A DNA stretch of 64,000 bases. It comes from Eubacterium sp. 14-2. GTDB taxonomy: Bacteria > Bacillota > Clostridia > Lachnospirales > Lachnospiraceae. Both the position numbers and the translations under genes were made by a program. The DNA is taken from contig NZ_KE159569.1 of NCBI RefSeq assembly GCF_000403845.2, forward strand, positions 1,472-65,471. Direction: 5' to 3'. This document shows, piece after piece, positions 8,262 to 14,572 of the stretch (the first letter of the stretch is position 1; each line of letters begins with the position of its first letter). The notes under the pieces were generated by a model. The model did not search any database. It had not been told where the DNA came from and saw only the letters and a list, made by a program, of their open reading frames with translations.

Positions 8262-8453
8262 CTAAATATCAAATTTTGAAATATTGGGGGCAATATGTAT
8301 CAGTATGTACTGTTTCAGATCCTCATCTATCTTGCCGTCTATCCGGCAATGCTTGCTGATAAGCGGGTCATATAACTCAAAAAGCCTCTCCAATGCTTGA
8401 TGACTGCCCAGCGTAGCCTCTTCTAATATCTTACCAAATTCTTCGGGGTTCAT
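8262..8453 (-). CDS. HTH_16 conjugative-element regulator (63 aa)
   Basis: Matches the short helix-turn-helix family PF12645 (Tn916 Orf8-like): SHQALERLFELYDPLISK, then GKIDEDLKQYILIHIAP and the terminal KFDI. These proteins accompany a small sigma-70-like factor in Tn916-type elements, and here the sigma gene overlaps its start (ATGA). The likely role is control of element genes. The partner sigma factor is broken, so function may be lost. Confidence 0.8.
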   Translation of the reverse strand: MNPEEFGKILEEATLGSHQALERLFELYDPLISKHCRIDGKIDEDLKQYILIHIAPNISKFDI

Positions 8454-8936
8454 CTGCCATCACCTTCCTCCATCAGTTCTGTTCGCAGTTTCTTTAATGC
8501 GTGATACCTCTGGTCATATACATGCTGCGGGGAACAATTTAATTCCTTTGCAATCTCTTCCGGTTTCCTTTCCTCCACAAACAGCATAGTAAACTTCCAT
8601 CTTGCTTATCTTGTCGTGCGACAGGCCGCATGGCCATCCATGCTATGGAAGCCAAAGGCTTTCATAGTAAGTATCTGCTACCGCTTAATTTGGAAAATTT
8701 GCAAAAGTATCAGCAAGCCGCTCCTCTTCAAAAGCAAACGCATCCATTGAATCAATCTGTCTTAAATCATCCTCATAAACAGGAAGAATGCGCTCTGGCA
8801 GTTCCTCAAGCGAAACTGTATCAAGCTTCGTTTCCGTCTTCCGCAGATATTTGAGCTTAGCTCTGTAAATAACGGTATCCAGCCATTTTGTAAACCTCGC
8901 CCTTAATACATCATCGTATTCCTGCTGATGGTCCAT
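8450..8936 (-). pseudogene. sigma-70-like element regulator, disrupted by a ~79-bp insertion
   Basis: The ATG at 8936 follows AAAAAGGAGG. The first ~66 residues (FTKWLDTVIYRAKLKYLRK, LPERILPVYEDD, RLADTFANFP) match the Tn916 Orf7-type sigma factor, then hit a TAA. The rest (FTMLFVEERKPEEIAKELNC, SPQHVYDQRYHALKKLRTE) is intact in another frame and ends by overlapping the HTH_16 start. The break is a ~79-bp block (8604-8682) bounded by GCTTA direct repeats and rich in small palindromes, which looks like a miniature insertion. Confidence 0.8.
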
Positions 8937-9077
8937 CGTGTACCTCCTTTTTGTTGGGGCACGCCACCATAGCAGGGAACCAGACATACCATGATGGCAT
9001 GCCTGATCACTGTGTTTTACGTTATCCTGCCTAAATCAGCCGGATTTCAATATGAAATTTCTCCTTTTTAAGCAAAC

Positions 9078-9117
9078 AAAAAACGACCATACCGCACTTT
9101 CGTGTAGTATAGCCGTC
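9078..9117 (-). terminator. intrinsic terminator after XRE gene
   Basis: On the minus strand, GACGGCTATACTACAC-GAAA-GTGCGGTATGGTCG (9084-9117) forms a long stem with wobble pairs, followed by TTTTTTG. It ends the XRE transcript ~100 bp downstream of its stop. Confidence 0.8.
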
Positions 9118-9213
9118 CATTATGCATGAATAATCAACCAAATATCCCAGCTGGCCTTATCCGAGTATATAATTAACACCCTATTTCTGTAAAACTCAAA
9201 TGTCTGTGTTCAA

Positions 9214-9549
9214 TTACTGGCTGAATTTCTCAAGCGAATCAAGATAAGCCATTAACCCTTCACAGGCCTGAATCCTTCTTGCGACAGGATATTTCTCAAT
9301 GCGTTCTGCAAGTTCCCGCAGATACACCACTTCCGGATTTGAGTAGGATTCCTTGAGCAGCTGATCCACCGTTACAGACAGTGAGTTTGCAATCCTCACC
9401 ACCATATCCAGACTGGGAATGCCGCGAGCATTCTCTATCTGACCGATGTGGCTGTTGCTACAATCACATTTACCTGCCAATTCTTCCTGACTGAATCCAA
9501 GTATCAAACGATACTTCCTTACATTTTTTCCTAAAGTTATGTAGTCCAC
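9214..9549 (-). CDS. XRE-family repressor (111 aa, GTG start)
   Basis: Helix-turn-helix domain at residues ~6-62 (FSQEELAGKCDCSNSHIGQI, IPSLDMVVRIANSLSVTVDQ), then a C-terminal helical region (ELAERIEKYPVARRIQAC) that often mediates dimerisation in this type. Start chosen at GTG 9549, 11 bp after AAGGAGA. The nearby ATG is out of frame. The upstream gap 9550-9717 has two TTCCA(C/G)TATA-like repeats (around 9590 and 9640) that could be its operators. It is probably a maintenance regulator of the element. Confidence 0.82.
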   Translation of the reverse strand: MDYITLGKNVRKYRLILGFSQEELAGKCDCSNSHIGQIENARGIPSLDMVVRIANSLSVTVDQLLKESYSNPEVVYLRELAERIEKYPVARRIQACEGLMAYLDSLEKFSQ

Positions 9550-9681
9550 TGTTCCATCTTCTCCTTATATTTTTATTTTACAGTAGCTTATACTGGAATT
9601 GAAGAATCCACCATTCCATTACACGCACTATAAGTGGAATTTATATGGTATTTATGGACTTTTTATATTTATAAAGCGTAT

Positions 9682-9707
9682 GGACCTGCCATAGCTTTAG
9701 CAGGTCC
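9682..9707 (-). terminator. hairpin after the segregation operon
   Basis: Perfect 8-bp stem GGACCTGC / GCAGGTCC with a 10-nt loop, 11 bp past the ParR-like stop. The following tract is only moderately T-rich, so it may be a weak terminator or an mRNA 3' stabiliser. Confidence 0.5.
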
Positions 9708-9717
9708 ACTTATCCTA

Positions 9718-10080
9718 TTACTGAAACAAATCAAGATTGTCAAGCATCTGTGCTATATCGTCTTCCATTGTTTCTGATATTTCATCCTGTGGGATGTCTG
9801 CCGGGATTCCGCCTGGCTGCAGCCGGGCAATCCGTTCTTCTACAATCTGCCGTATGATCTGTTCCATCCTGTCCTGATTATAACCGGATGTCACTTTCAC
9901 TTCTATTTTACAGTTTCCCTTCTGCAATTCCGGATGGGACAAAAGATACTCATTCAGCACATCGACCATAACGGCACTCTTTTTATTGCCCAGGCTTTCA
10001 AGAAATTCTCCTACCCGAATCTGTTCCTCCGAATCAGCCCCAAACTGAAGGGTAAAGCGATATTTTCCATCTTTTTTCAC
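9718..10080 (-). CDS. ParR/StbB-like segregation adaptor (120 aa, GTG start)
   Basis: Small protein immediately after the actin-like ATPase gene (18 bp gap, GGAGG site, GTG start). The N terminus has a ribbon-helix-helix-like pattern (YRFTLQFGADSEEQIRVGEF, LESLGNKKSAVMVDVLNEYL), and the C terminus is acidic (ISETMEDDIAQMLDNLDLF). This layout of N-terminal DNA-binding domain and acidic tail contacting the filament fits ParR/StbB adaptors of type II partition systems. The assignment rests mainly on layout and gene order. Confidence 0.65.
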   Translation of the reverse strand: MKKDGKYRFTLQFGADSEEQIRVGEFLESLGNKKSAVMVDVLNEYLLSHPELQKGNCKIEVKVTSGYNQDRMEQIIRQIVEERIARLQPGGIPADIPQDEISETMEDDIAQMLDNLDLFQ

Positions 10081-10098
10081 TATGCATCCCTCCGCCCA

Positions 10099-11019
10099 TT
10101 ATACGGTAGGACGAAGGGAGATCTGTTTCCTTGCCAGCATTTCATATCCAATGGCATTCGCATTGGGAGATTCCACGAAATCTGCTTTTGCCACCAGACG
10201 TGAAGCCTCAAAAAACGGGCGGAGCAGGATGCTTCCCCCTCCGATAAACACGGCGGGATTTGCACGCAGGTCTACCTGTAGTTCACGAAGGCGGTTTAGA
10301 ATATCATTTGCATGCTGTTTTGCCGCTTCATAGATTGCCGTTTTAACATCATCCGGCAGAATAACACTGTTTTCCCCACGCAGTACGGCCGTGATATGTT
10401 CATCACTAATCAGCATATCATGCAAAGCTCCAACCTTACGGATAATCTCATTATTCATCGTAATAATGCCCGTCTCAAGAGAACGGCAGAACTGAAGATC
10501 CGGTTTCCCGTTCTGAAGGAGCAGCACATCTGTCGTGTAACCCCCTACGTCAATAATAAAAATACGGAGCGTATGGACTACCAGGCTGCTCTGTGGCACT
10601 ACGGCAGCATACGCCTGCGGGAATACCATGACACGGTTAATCAGCACTGTATAAGGCTTGTCCTTATATGCAAATTGAATCATTCCACGTTTAAAATAAC
10701 TGGCAAACTTATCTTTCAGTATACCATAATGTTCGGGAGGAAGCCCAACTGCTAACTGGATCTGTTCCAACGGAGAATAATGCCCGGTCCGCTCCATTTC
10801 CTTTGCTATTGCAAATAAAGAGAGGATAAAGTAACGGTCATCACAGGTCTTGTCCCTCATATAGCTCAGCCTCTGCCCGCTCAATGTCCAGAATTTCCCA
10901 TCATACTCCAATATCTCTTCTGCCATGGGCGGCCTGGCCGTATGCTCGGAAAGGCCGGAAACAAACGAGTCGTTCGGTGTCTTTATGGCATAATTGCCAT
11001 GATCAATGGATACCAACAT
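10099..11019 (-). CDS. ParM/StbA-like actin-family segregation ATPase (306 aa)
   Basis: Actin-fold ATPase with the phosphate-1 loop SIDHGNYAIK (residues ~4-13), the phosphate-2 loop IIDVGGYTTDVL (~165-176) and the adenosine motif FIGGGSILL (~270-278). Length and spacing match bacterial actin-like plasmid segregation proteins, which polymerise to push sister plasmids apart. AGGAGG precedes the ATG. It forms an operon with the ParR-like gene. Its presence implies that the element, or its ancestor, exists part-time as an extrachromosomal replicon. Confidence 0.85.
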   Translation of the reverse strand: MLVSIDHGNYAIKTPNDSFVSGLSEHTARPPMAEEILEYDGKFWTLSGQRLSYMRDKTCDDRYFILSLFAIAKEMERTGHYSPLEQIQLAVGLPPEHYGILKDKFASYFKRGMIQFAYKDKPYTVLINRVMVFPQAYAAVVPQSSLVVHTLRIFIIDVGGYTTDVLLLQNGKPDLQFCRSLETGIITMNNEIIRKVGALHDMLISDEHITAVLRGENSVILPDDVKTAIYEAAKQHANDILNRLRELQVDLRANPAVFIGGGSILLRPFFEASRLVAKADFVESPNANAIGYEMLARKQISLRPTV

Positions 11020-11113
11020 AATGAAACCTCCTATATTTCAAATATTTTCTATACTTATGGAAAAAGCAGTTCTCCATAATCAGATATGCTATATAATCAT
11101 TACACCGTTTAAT

Positions 11114-11140
11114 ATACGCATTTACAACTGAAATACGCAT
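11114..11140. repeat. direct repeats upstream of parM-like gene (possible parC)
   Basis: ATACGCAT at 11114-11121 and again at 11133-11140 (19-bp period), in an AT-rich 180-bp gap before the actin-like gene, with the near-match ATATGCTAT close by. Type II centromeres are arrays of short direct repeats at this position. With only two good copies the call is tentative. Confidence 0.35.
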
Positions 11141-11156
11141 TATAAAAAAGAAATGT

Positions 11157-11186
11157 AAAAAAGAACGAAGCTTAACGCCTCGTCCT
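11157..11186 (-). terminator. intrinsic terminator after PIN toxin gene
   Basis: Minus-strand stem AGGACGAGGC / GCTTCGTTCT (with G-U pairs), loop GTTAA, followed by TTTTTTAC. It ends 18 bp past the toxin stop. The 3' arm GCTTCGTTCTTTTTT is shared with the terminator at 12003-12032. Confidence 0.8.
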
Positions 11187-11203
11187 CTTGAAATCAATAA
11201 AAG

Positions 11204-11611
11204 TCATATCCTTTCCAAAAACTCTGCCGGCTTTATGGCGGCTACTTTGCTCTCTCTGAAATCCCTGATGTTTCTGGTTATAATATATTCCGCCCTGATG
11301 CGGGAAGCGCAGGCGCTCTGAACCGCATCCTCATAATCCTTAAATTTCATGCTGGCTGCTTTTTTCAAATCATCCGCCTTTAGGTCGGCAATCGTAAAAA
11401 TCAGGGAAATACTGTTCAAAATCTCCTTCGTCCTTTCTGCATCCAATTCCTTTCGCATAATATATATGATATTGGGAATCGACAAGGCAGACACTACACC
11501 AGTAATCTTTTTGACCTCACAAAGCTTCCAAACCATAGCAGAATCCTTGTAAAAATCGTCCCGTTTGCACAAAACGTCAAGAATAATGTTTGTATCAATC
11601 AGTATTTTCAT
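11204..11611 (-). CDS. PIN-domain toxin ribonuclease (VapC-like)
   Basis: Compact PIN nuclease: LIDTNIILDVL (first acidic residue) at the N terminus, an internal acidic site around ADDLKKAASMKFKDYEDAV, and the terminal IITRNIRDF pattern. Such enzymes cleave tRNA or mRNA when freed from their antitoxin. Start chosen at ATG 11611, which overlaps the antitoxin end by 17 bp. The upstream in-frame ATG would lie inside the antitoxin. It forms a toxin-antitoxin pair that would stabilise the element. Confidence 0.85.
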   Translation of the reverse strand: MKILIDTNIILDVLCKRDDFYKDSAMVWKLCEVKKITGVVSALSIPNIIYIMRKELDAERTKEILNSISLIFTIADLKADDLKKAASMKFKDYEDAVQSACASRIRAEYIITRNIRDFRESKVAAIKPAEFLERI

Positions 11612-11828
11612 ATTTGCCCATACGCTCCATTCTGATTTGCTTCTCGTCATAATCCCCTTTCAGCACTCCGGTAAGTGAATCCGTGAGGAAAGAAACGCTT
11701 CTATCATAGGAAACCAGACGGGCAACCTCTTTTCCATTCTTTACAACAATAACCTCCCCACCGGCTTGTGCCATCTGCAAGTATTTTCCAAAATTATTCT
11801 GTACTTCTGTTGCTGTTGCTGTCATCAT
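11595..11828 (-). CDS. Phd/YefM-type antitoxin (77 aa)
   Basis: N-terminal Phd/YefM DNA-binding fold (TATEVQNNFGKYLQMAQAGG, VIVVKNGKEVARLV) and a charged C-terminal tail (EKQIRMERMGKYENTD) for toxin binding. It precedes and overlaps the PIN toxin. GGAAGGTG precedes two consecutive ATGs (11828 and 11825). Such antitoxins repress their own promoter, and the TTAGGGAAAA repeats at 11889-11923 are the likely operator. Confidence 0.85.
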   Translation of the reverse strand: MMTATATEVQNNFGKYLQMAQAGGEVIVVKNGKEVARLVSYDRSVSFLTDSLTGVLKGDYDEKQIRMERMGKYENTD

Positions 11829-11888
11829 AATGCTTCACCTTCCTTTTATACAAATATCTTCCTATGCCAATATATTGTTTGTTCTTTC

Positions 11889-11931
11889 TTTTCCCTAATA
11901 TTATTATATTAATTTTTCCCTAATCAGTCAA
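11889..11931 (-). promoter_or_regulatory. toxin-antitoxin promoter with direct-repeat operator
   Basis: Near-consensus promoter: TTGACT (11926-11931), 17-bp spacer, TATAAT (11903-11908). Two copies of TTAGGGAAAA (minus strand, 11914-11923 and 11889-11898) flank the -10 with a 25-bp period, suiting autoregulation by the Phd-like antitoxin. Confidence 0.8.
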
Positions 11932-12002
11932 GAAATTAGCTAACTTCTATACGTGTTATTTTATCCAAAATTACTATTCTGATTCATACGCAAGTTCTCC
12001 AT

Positions 12003-12032
12003 AAAAAAAGAACGAAGCCAAAGCCCCGCCCT
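12003..12032 (-). terminator. intrinsic terminator after primase gene
   Basis: Minus-strand stem AGGGCGGGGC / GCTTCGTTCT with several G-U pairs, followed by TTTTTTTAT. It starts 8 bp past the primase-like stop codon. Confidence 0.7.
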
Positions 12033-12039
12033 CTTTTCG

Positions 12040-13101
12040 TTACTGTGTCTGCCTTTGAAGGCAGCATTCCCAAATGTAGTCATCAAGCCCTTTATAACGC
12101 GGATCCCACAGATAAGTTCCAAATGTAAAACCCATATTTCCAAGAAGCTGCAGTAAGCTGTTATACCCGTTCTGCACATGATGATTTGTTGCAAAATCCA
12201 TATCAAAAGCTGTCTTGATTTCCAACAATCCTTCATTTCTTAAATCCTCAAGCGTCATCTGCAGCTGTGTCAGAGAATTTACGCCTGGCACTGCCAGTAC
12301 TGTCATCCCTGTCAATGCATGAATCACATCCGCTTTCATCGGTCCTTCCGTCAGCAGCATCGTGGACTGTACCGCTCCTGCAAGGTGCGTCCAGCCTTCC
12401 GCCCTGCATCCAGCCTCCATTTCCGTACTGGATACCCAGCGGAATTTCCGTCTGCTGACATTATCCCTTCGTATCTGCAAGCCTTGAATCCTTCCTATCC
12501 GGTCTCTGACTGGAATCAGAATACCTCTTTTCTCATGGATAAATGTCCACGCTCCGCTTTTGTCCCTGTAAAAACCTGGAACACCAGCAAGGTGCAGGCC
12601 ATCCGACTGCAGCTGTTTTGCAATCGCTGACATGCCTACAACTGGCGTCGTTTTGTATTCCAGAAGTTCAACATCCTGTTCCGTCAGTCCGCGGTTCATA
12701 AGGTTTTCTTTGTGGTCTGCCGCCAATGACAGCTTATCAAGAAGCGCCGTATAGACGCTATTCCGCGATTCAATGTCAGCAAGCGGGCATTCTTCTTTCT
12801 GCTTTTCCACAATGTTCTTCTTCGGACGGGCCATAAGCTCTGGAGGTCCAATCCGTTCGACCAGTTCTCTTCTGACCTTATCCCGCGGCGCTCCTGTGTA
12901 AAGTGCATATAAATCAAAAATACCTCCGGATATCCCACATCTCGGACAGCGAAACACTTCTTTTTTCAGATTGATATTTAGATGCTTTTCTCTCGGATTT
13001 TCGTCACAGCAGGGGCATTGTATGTAATACGAGCTTCTGCCTGCTGTCGGCATAGGCAATCCAAGCAGCGAAACAATATCCCACATGTGAAATATCTCCA
13101 T
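12040..13101 (-). CDS. primase-like protein with CHC2 zinc finger and Toprim-like domain (353 aa)
   Basis: N-terminal zinc finger (CPCC at ~29-32 and FRCPRCG at ~50-54) as in DnaG and phage/plasmid primases, then a Toprim-like half (MLLTEGPMKADVIHAL, LAVPGVNSL, TAFDMDFATN) carrying the acidic residues that bind metal. This fits DUF3854/Toprim primase-like proteins of mobile elements. No helicase domain is attached. It lies last in a minus-strand run with the annealing-like protein and RecD-type helicase, implying element replication or recombination-dependent replication. The zinc finger and Toprim assignments are clear. Enzyme activity is inferred. Confidence 0.8.
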   Translation of the reverse strand: MEIFHMWDIVSLLGLPMPTAGRSSYYIQCPCCDENPREKHLNINLKKEVFRCPRCGISGGIFDLYALYTGAPRDKVRRELVERIGPPELMARPKKNIVEKQKEECPLADIESRNSVYTALLDKLSLAADHKENLMNRGLTEQDVELLEYKTTPVVGMSAIAKQLQSDGLHLAGVPGFYRDKSGAWTFIHEKRGILIPVRDRIGRIQGLQIRRDNVSRRKFRWVSSTEMEAGCRAEGWTHLAGAVQSTMLLTEGPMKADVIHALTGMTVLAVPGVNSLTQLQMTLEDLRNEGLLEIKTAFDMDFATNHHVQNGYNSLLQLLGNMGFTFGTYLWDPRYKGLDDYIWECCLQRQTQ

Positions 13102-13149
13102 ACGTCCTCCTTTCCTTAACCTCGGCCGAATGCCCTCGCTTACGCTGGG

Positions 13150-13261
13150 TTGCTAAGCGCCAGTGGCGCTTGTTTAGCAACGACCGGAACGTAGTGCAGA
13201 CCAGACCCTGGCCATAGAGGTATCCCTTCCGGGTTTCCGGGGATGGCAGGACGCCATCCCC
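13150..13261 (-). promoter_or_regulatory. hairpin-rich leader of the primase gene
   Basis: Two strong hairpins lie in this 177-bp gap: GGGGATGGC-N5-GCCATCCCC (13239-13261, 9-bp perfect stem) and TTGCTAA...AAGCGCCA-CTG-GCGCTT...TTAGCAA (13150-13180). Between them is an ACCC-N4-GGGAT hairpin like that of the element's leader repeats. No T-run follows, so these are probably translational or processing signals rather than terminators. Confidence 0.5.
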
Positions 13262-13278
13262 ATATCTGTGATATTACA

Positions 13279-14040
13279 TTAGGCAGTAGCCTGCTGCGCT
13301 GCATATTCGCAGATAAACCGCGCTGCCGCGCTGATTTCTTCATCGCCCTTGAATTTTGTGGCAACCCATGTGACTGCCCCAGGATCCAGCGGCAATACCT
13401 CACCGAGCGTTTTACCACTGAACTTTGTAATCGGGCAGGGCTTCGCCATAGCCTGCTGCAGCTTTTCCTCCTGCGTCAGCTCCTTGGGAGTCATAGGCAT
13501 CGCCGTGTATTCCTCCTCTTTGGGCTGAGGCGGCTGCGTCTGGTTCGGTCTGAAGGCCTGCGGCGCTTGATTCTCTGCGCCATTTTCTGCCATACCCAGC
13601 TCATCGGGCGCATTCTCCTCAAAGTCTTCGCCTGCCATGGCAAACTGCAGTCCAAAGCCGGCATTGCGGAGCGCTATCCCGACCGCAGCCGTCTGCGCCC
13701 ATTCCCTTGGGGACACGGAAGGCTTGTCTGCAAGATATCCCCTGGATGCCGTCGCTTCCGCAAGATAGGCTTCCACAGGATCGCTGTACTTGGGGTATAC
13801 CCTTGCGGTAGCCACAAAGCAATCCTTTGCAGGAGTGACCTGAACCGCTATTTTCCCTTCCGGGTACTTCATCCGAAACCACGCCATCTGAATCATGACA
13901 GGGAGACGTTTCCGGGTCTCTCCCGTATTCAAATCCGTATAGTCCACCGCAAACGGAGCCGGGTCAAACCCTGACACCTCATTGATTTTTTCAATCATGG
14001 CGTGCATTGCCGCCTTATCATTCGAGTTATTCTGACTCAT
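13279..14040 (-). CDS. single-strand-annealing-like recombination protein (253 aa, tentative)
   Basis: N-terminal ~130 residues carry a pattern typical of Rad52/ERF-like annealing proteins: VMIQMAWFRMKYPEGK, VTPAKDCFVATARVYPKY, then EWAQTAAVGIALRNAGFG (family pattern: an acidic run then A-x-G-R-A-L-x-x-x-G-F-G). A Pro/Gln/Glu-rich linker (~155-185) leads to a C-terminal module (ITKFSGKTLGEVLP, GDEEISAAARFICEYA). It sits in one transcript with a helicase and primase and near a YqaJ exonuclease, the normal partner of an annealing protein. I did not recognise an exact family. The call rests on pattern and context. Confidence 0.5.
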   Translation of the reverse strand: MSQNNSNDKAAMHAMIEKINEVSGFDPAPFAVDYTDLNTGETRKRLPVMIQMAWFRMKYPEGKIAVQVTPAKDCFVATARVYPKYSDPVEAYLAEATASRGYLADKPSVSPREWAQTAAVGIALRNAGFGLQFAMAGEDFEENAPDELGMAENGAENQAPQAFRPNQTQPPQPKEEEYTAMPMTPKELTQEEKLQQAMAKPCPITKFSGKTLGEVLPLDPGAVTWVATKFKGDEEISAAARFICEYAAQQATA

Positions 14041-14052
14041 AACAAAGCCTCC

Positions 14053-14502
14053 TTATAAATTGATATTATTGTAAGTGTTCCGATACTGCATCCAAACAGG
14101 CAGGATCGTATTGATATACTGGCTGATACAGGATTTATACTGCTCCTGCGTACTGGCAGCAAAGCTGGAGAAACGCTTCCTCCCATCCTGGACAACGCTT
14201 TCAAAAGATGTAAGCGCTGTCTCCTGTTTCTTTTTCCCCTCCGCATCTGTTTTCAGCCCGAACCTTCTCTCTGTCAGTATGAAGCGCACATAGGCGTCCA
14301 CAAGCTGGAAGTGGTACCCCATGACACGGGTGTCCATGGTAATTGGGGCTGATTTGCAGAATGCCTGGAACGTCTCCAGGACACAGACCCGGTAATTCAG
14401 TTCCTGCATCTGGAGCAGCTCTTCCGGCGGAAGGCTGTTCTCGGAAATCTGGGACTGGATGATGGATTGCTTCTCACGATATTTGTCTAAAATTGTAGCC
14501 AT
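14053..14502 (-). CDS. hypothetical helical protein (149 aa)
   Basis: No family recognised. It is largely alpha-helical and polar (KYREKQSIIQSQISE, PPEELLQMQELNYRV), without Cys clusters or membrane segments. It has a good AAGGAG ribosome site, follows RecD by ~70 bp and precedes the annealing-like gene by 12 bp, so it belongs to the recombination transcript and may be an accessory of helicase or annealing functions (inference). Confidence 0.7.
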   Translation of the reverse strand: MATILDKYREKQSIIQSQISENSLPPEELLQMQELNYRVCVLETFQAFCKSAPITMDTRVMGYHFQLVDAYVRFILTERRFGLKTDAEGKKKQETALTSFESVVQDGRKRFSSFAASTQEQYKSCISQYINTILPVWMQYRNTYNNINL

Positions 14503-14572
14503 TGTTAGCTCCTTTCTTTGATATTGCCCATATTCTTTCGGTATAAAGGGACACTTTCTCGGTGTTTCTTTG

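Noticed and set aside
11003-11197. 64-residue frame upstream of the ParM-like gene
   Set aside because: Overlaps the ParM start and the direct-repeat/leader region; no ribosome site and Tyr/His-rich noise composition.
13243-13974. 243-residue open frame on the plus strand
   Set aside because: Lies antisense to the annealing-like gene, has Cys/Arg/Leu-rich shadow composition and no ribosome site.
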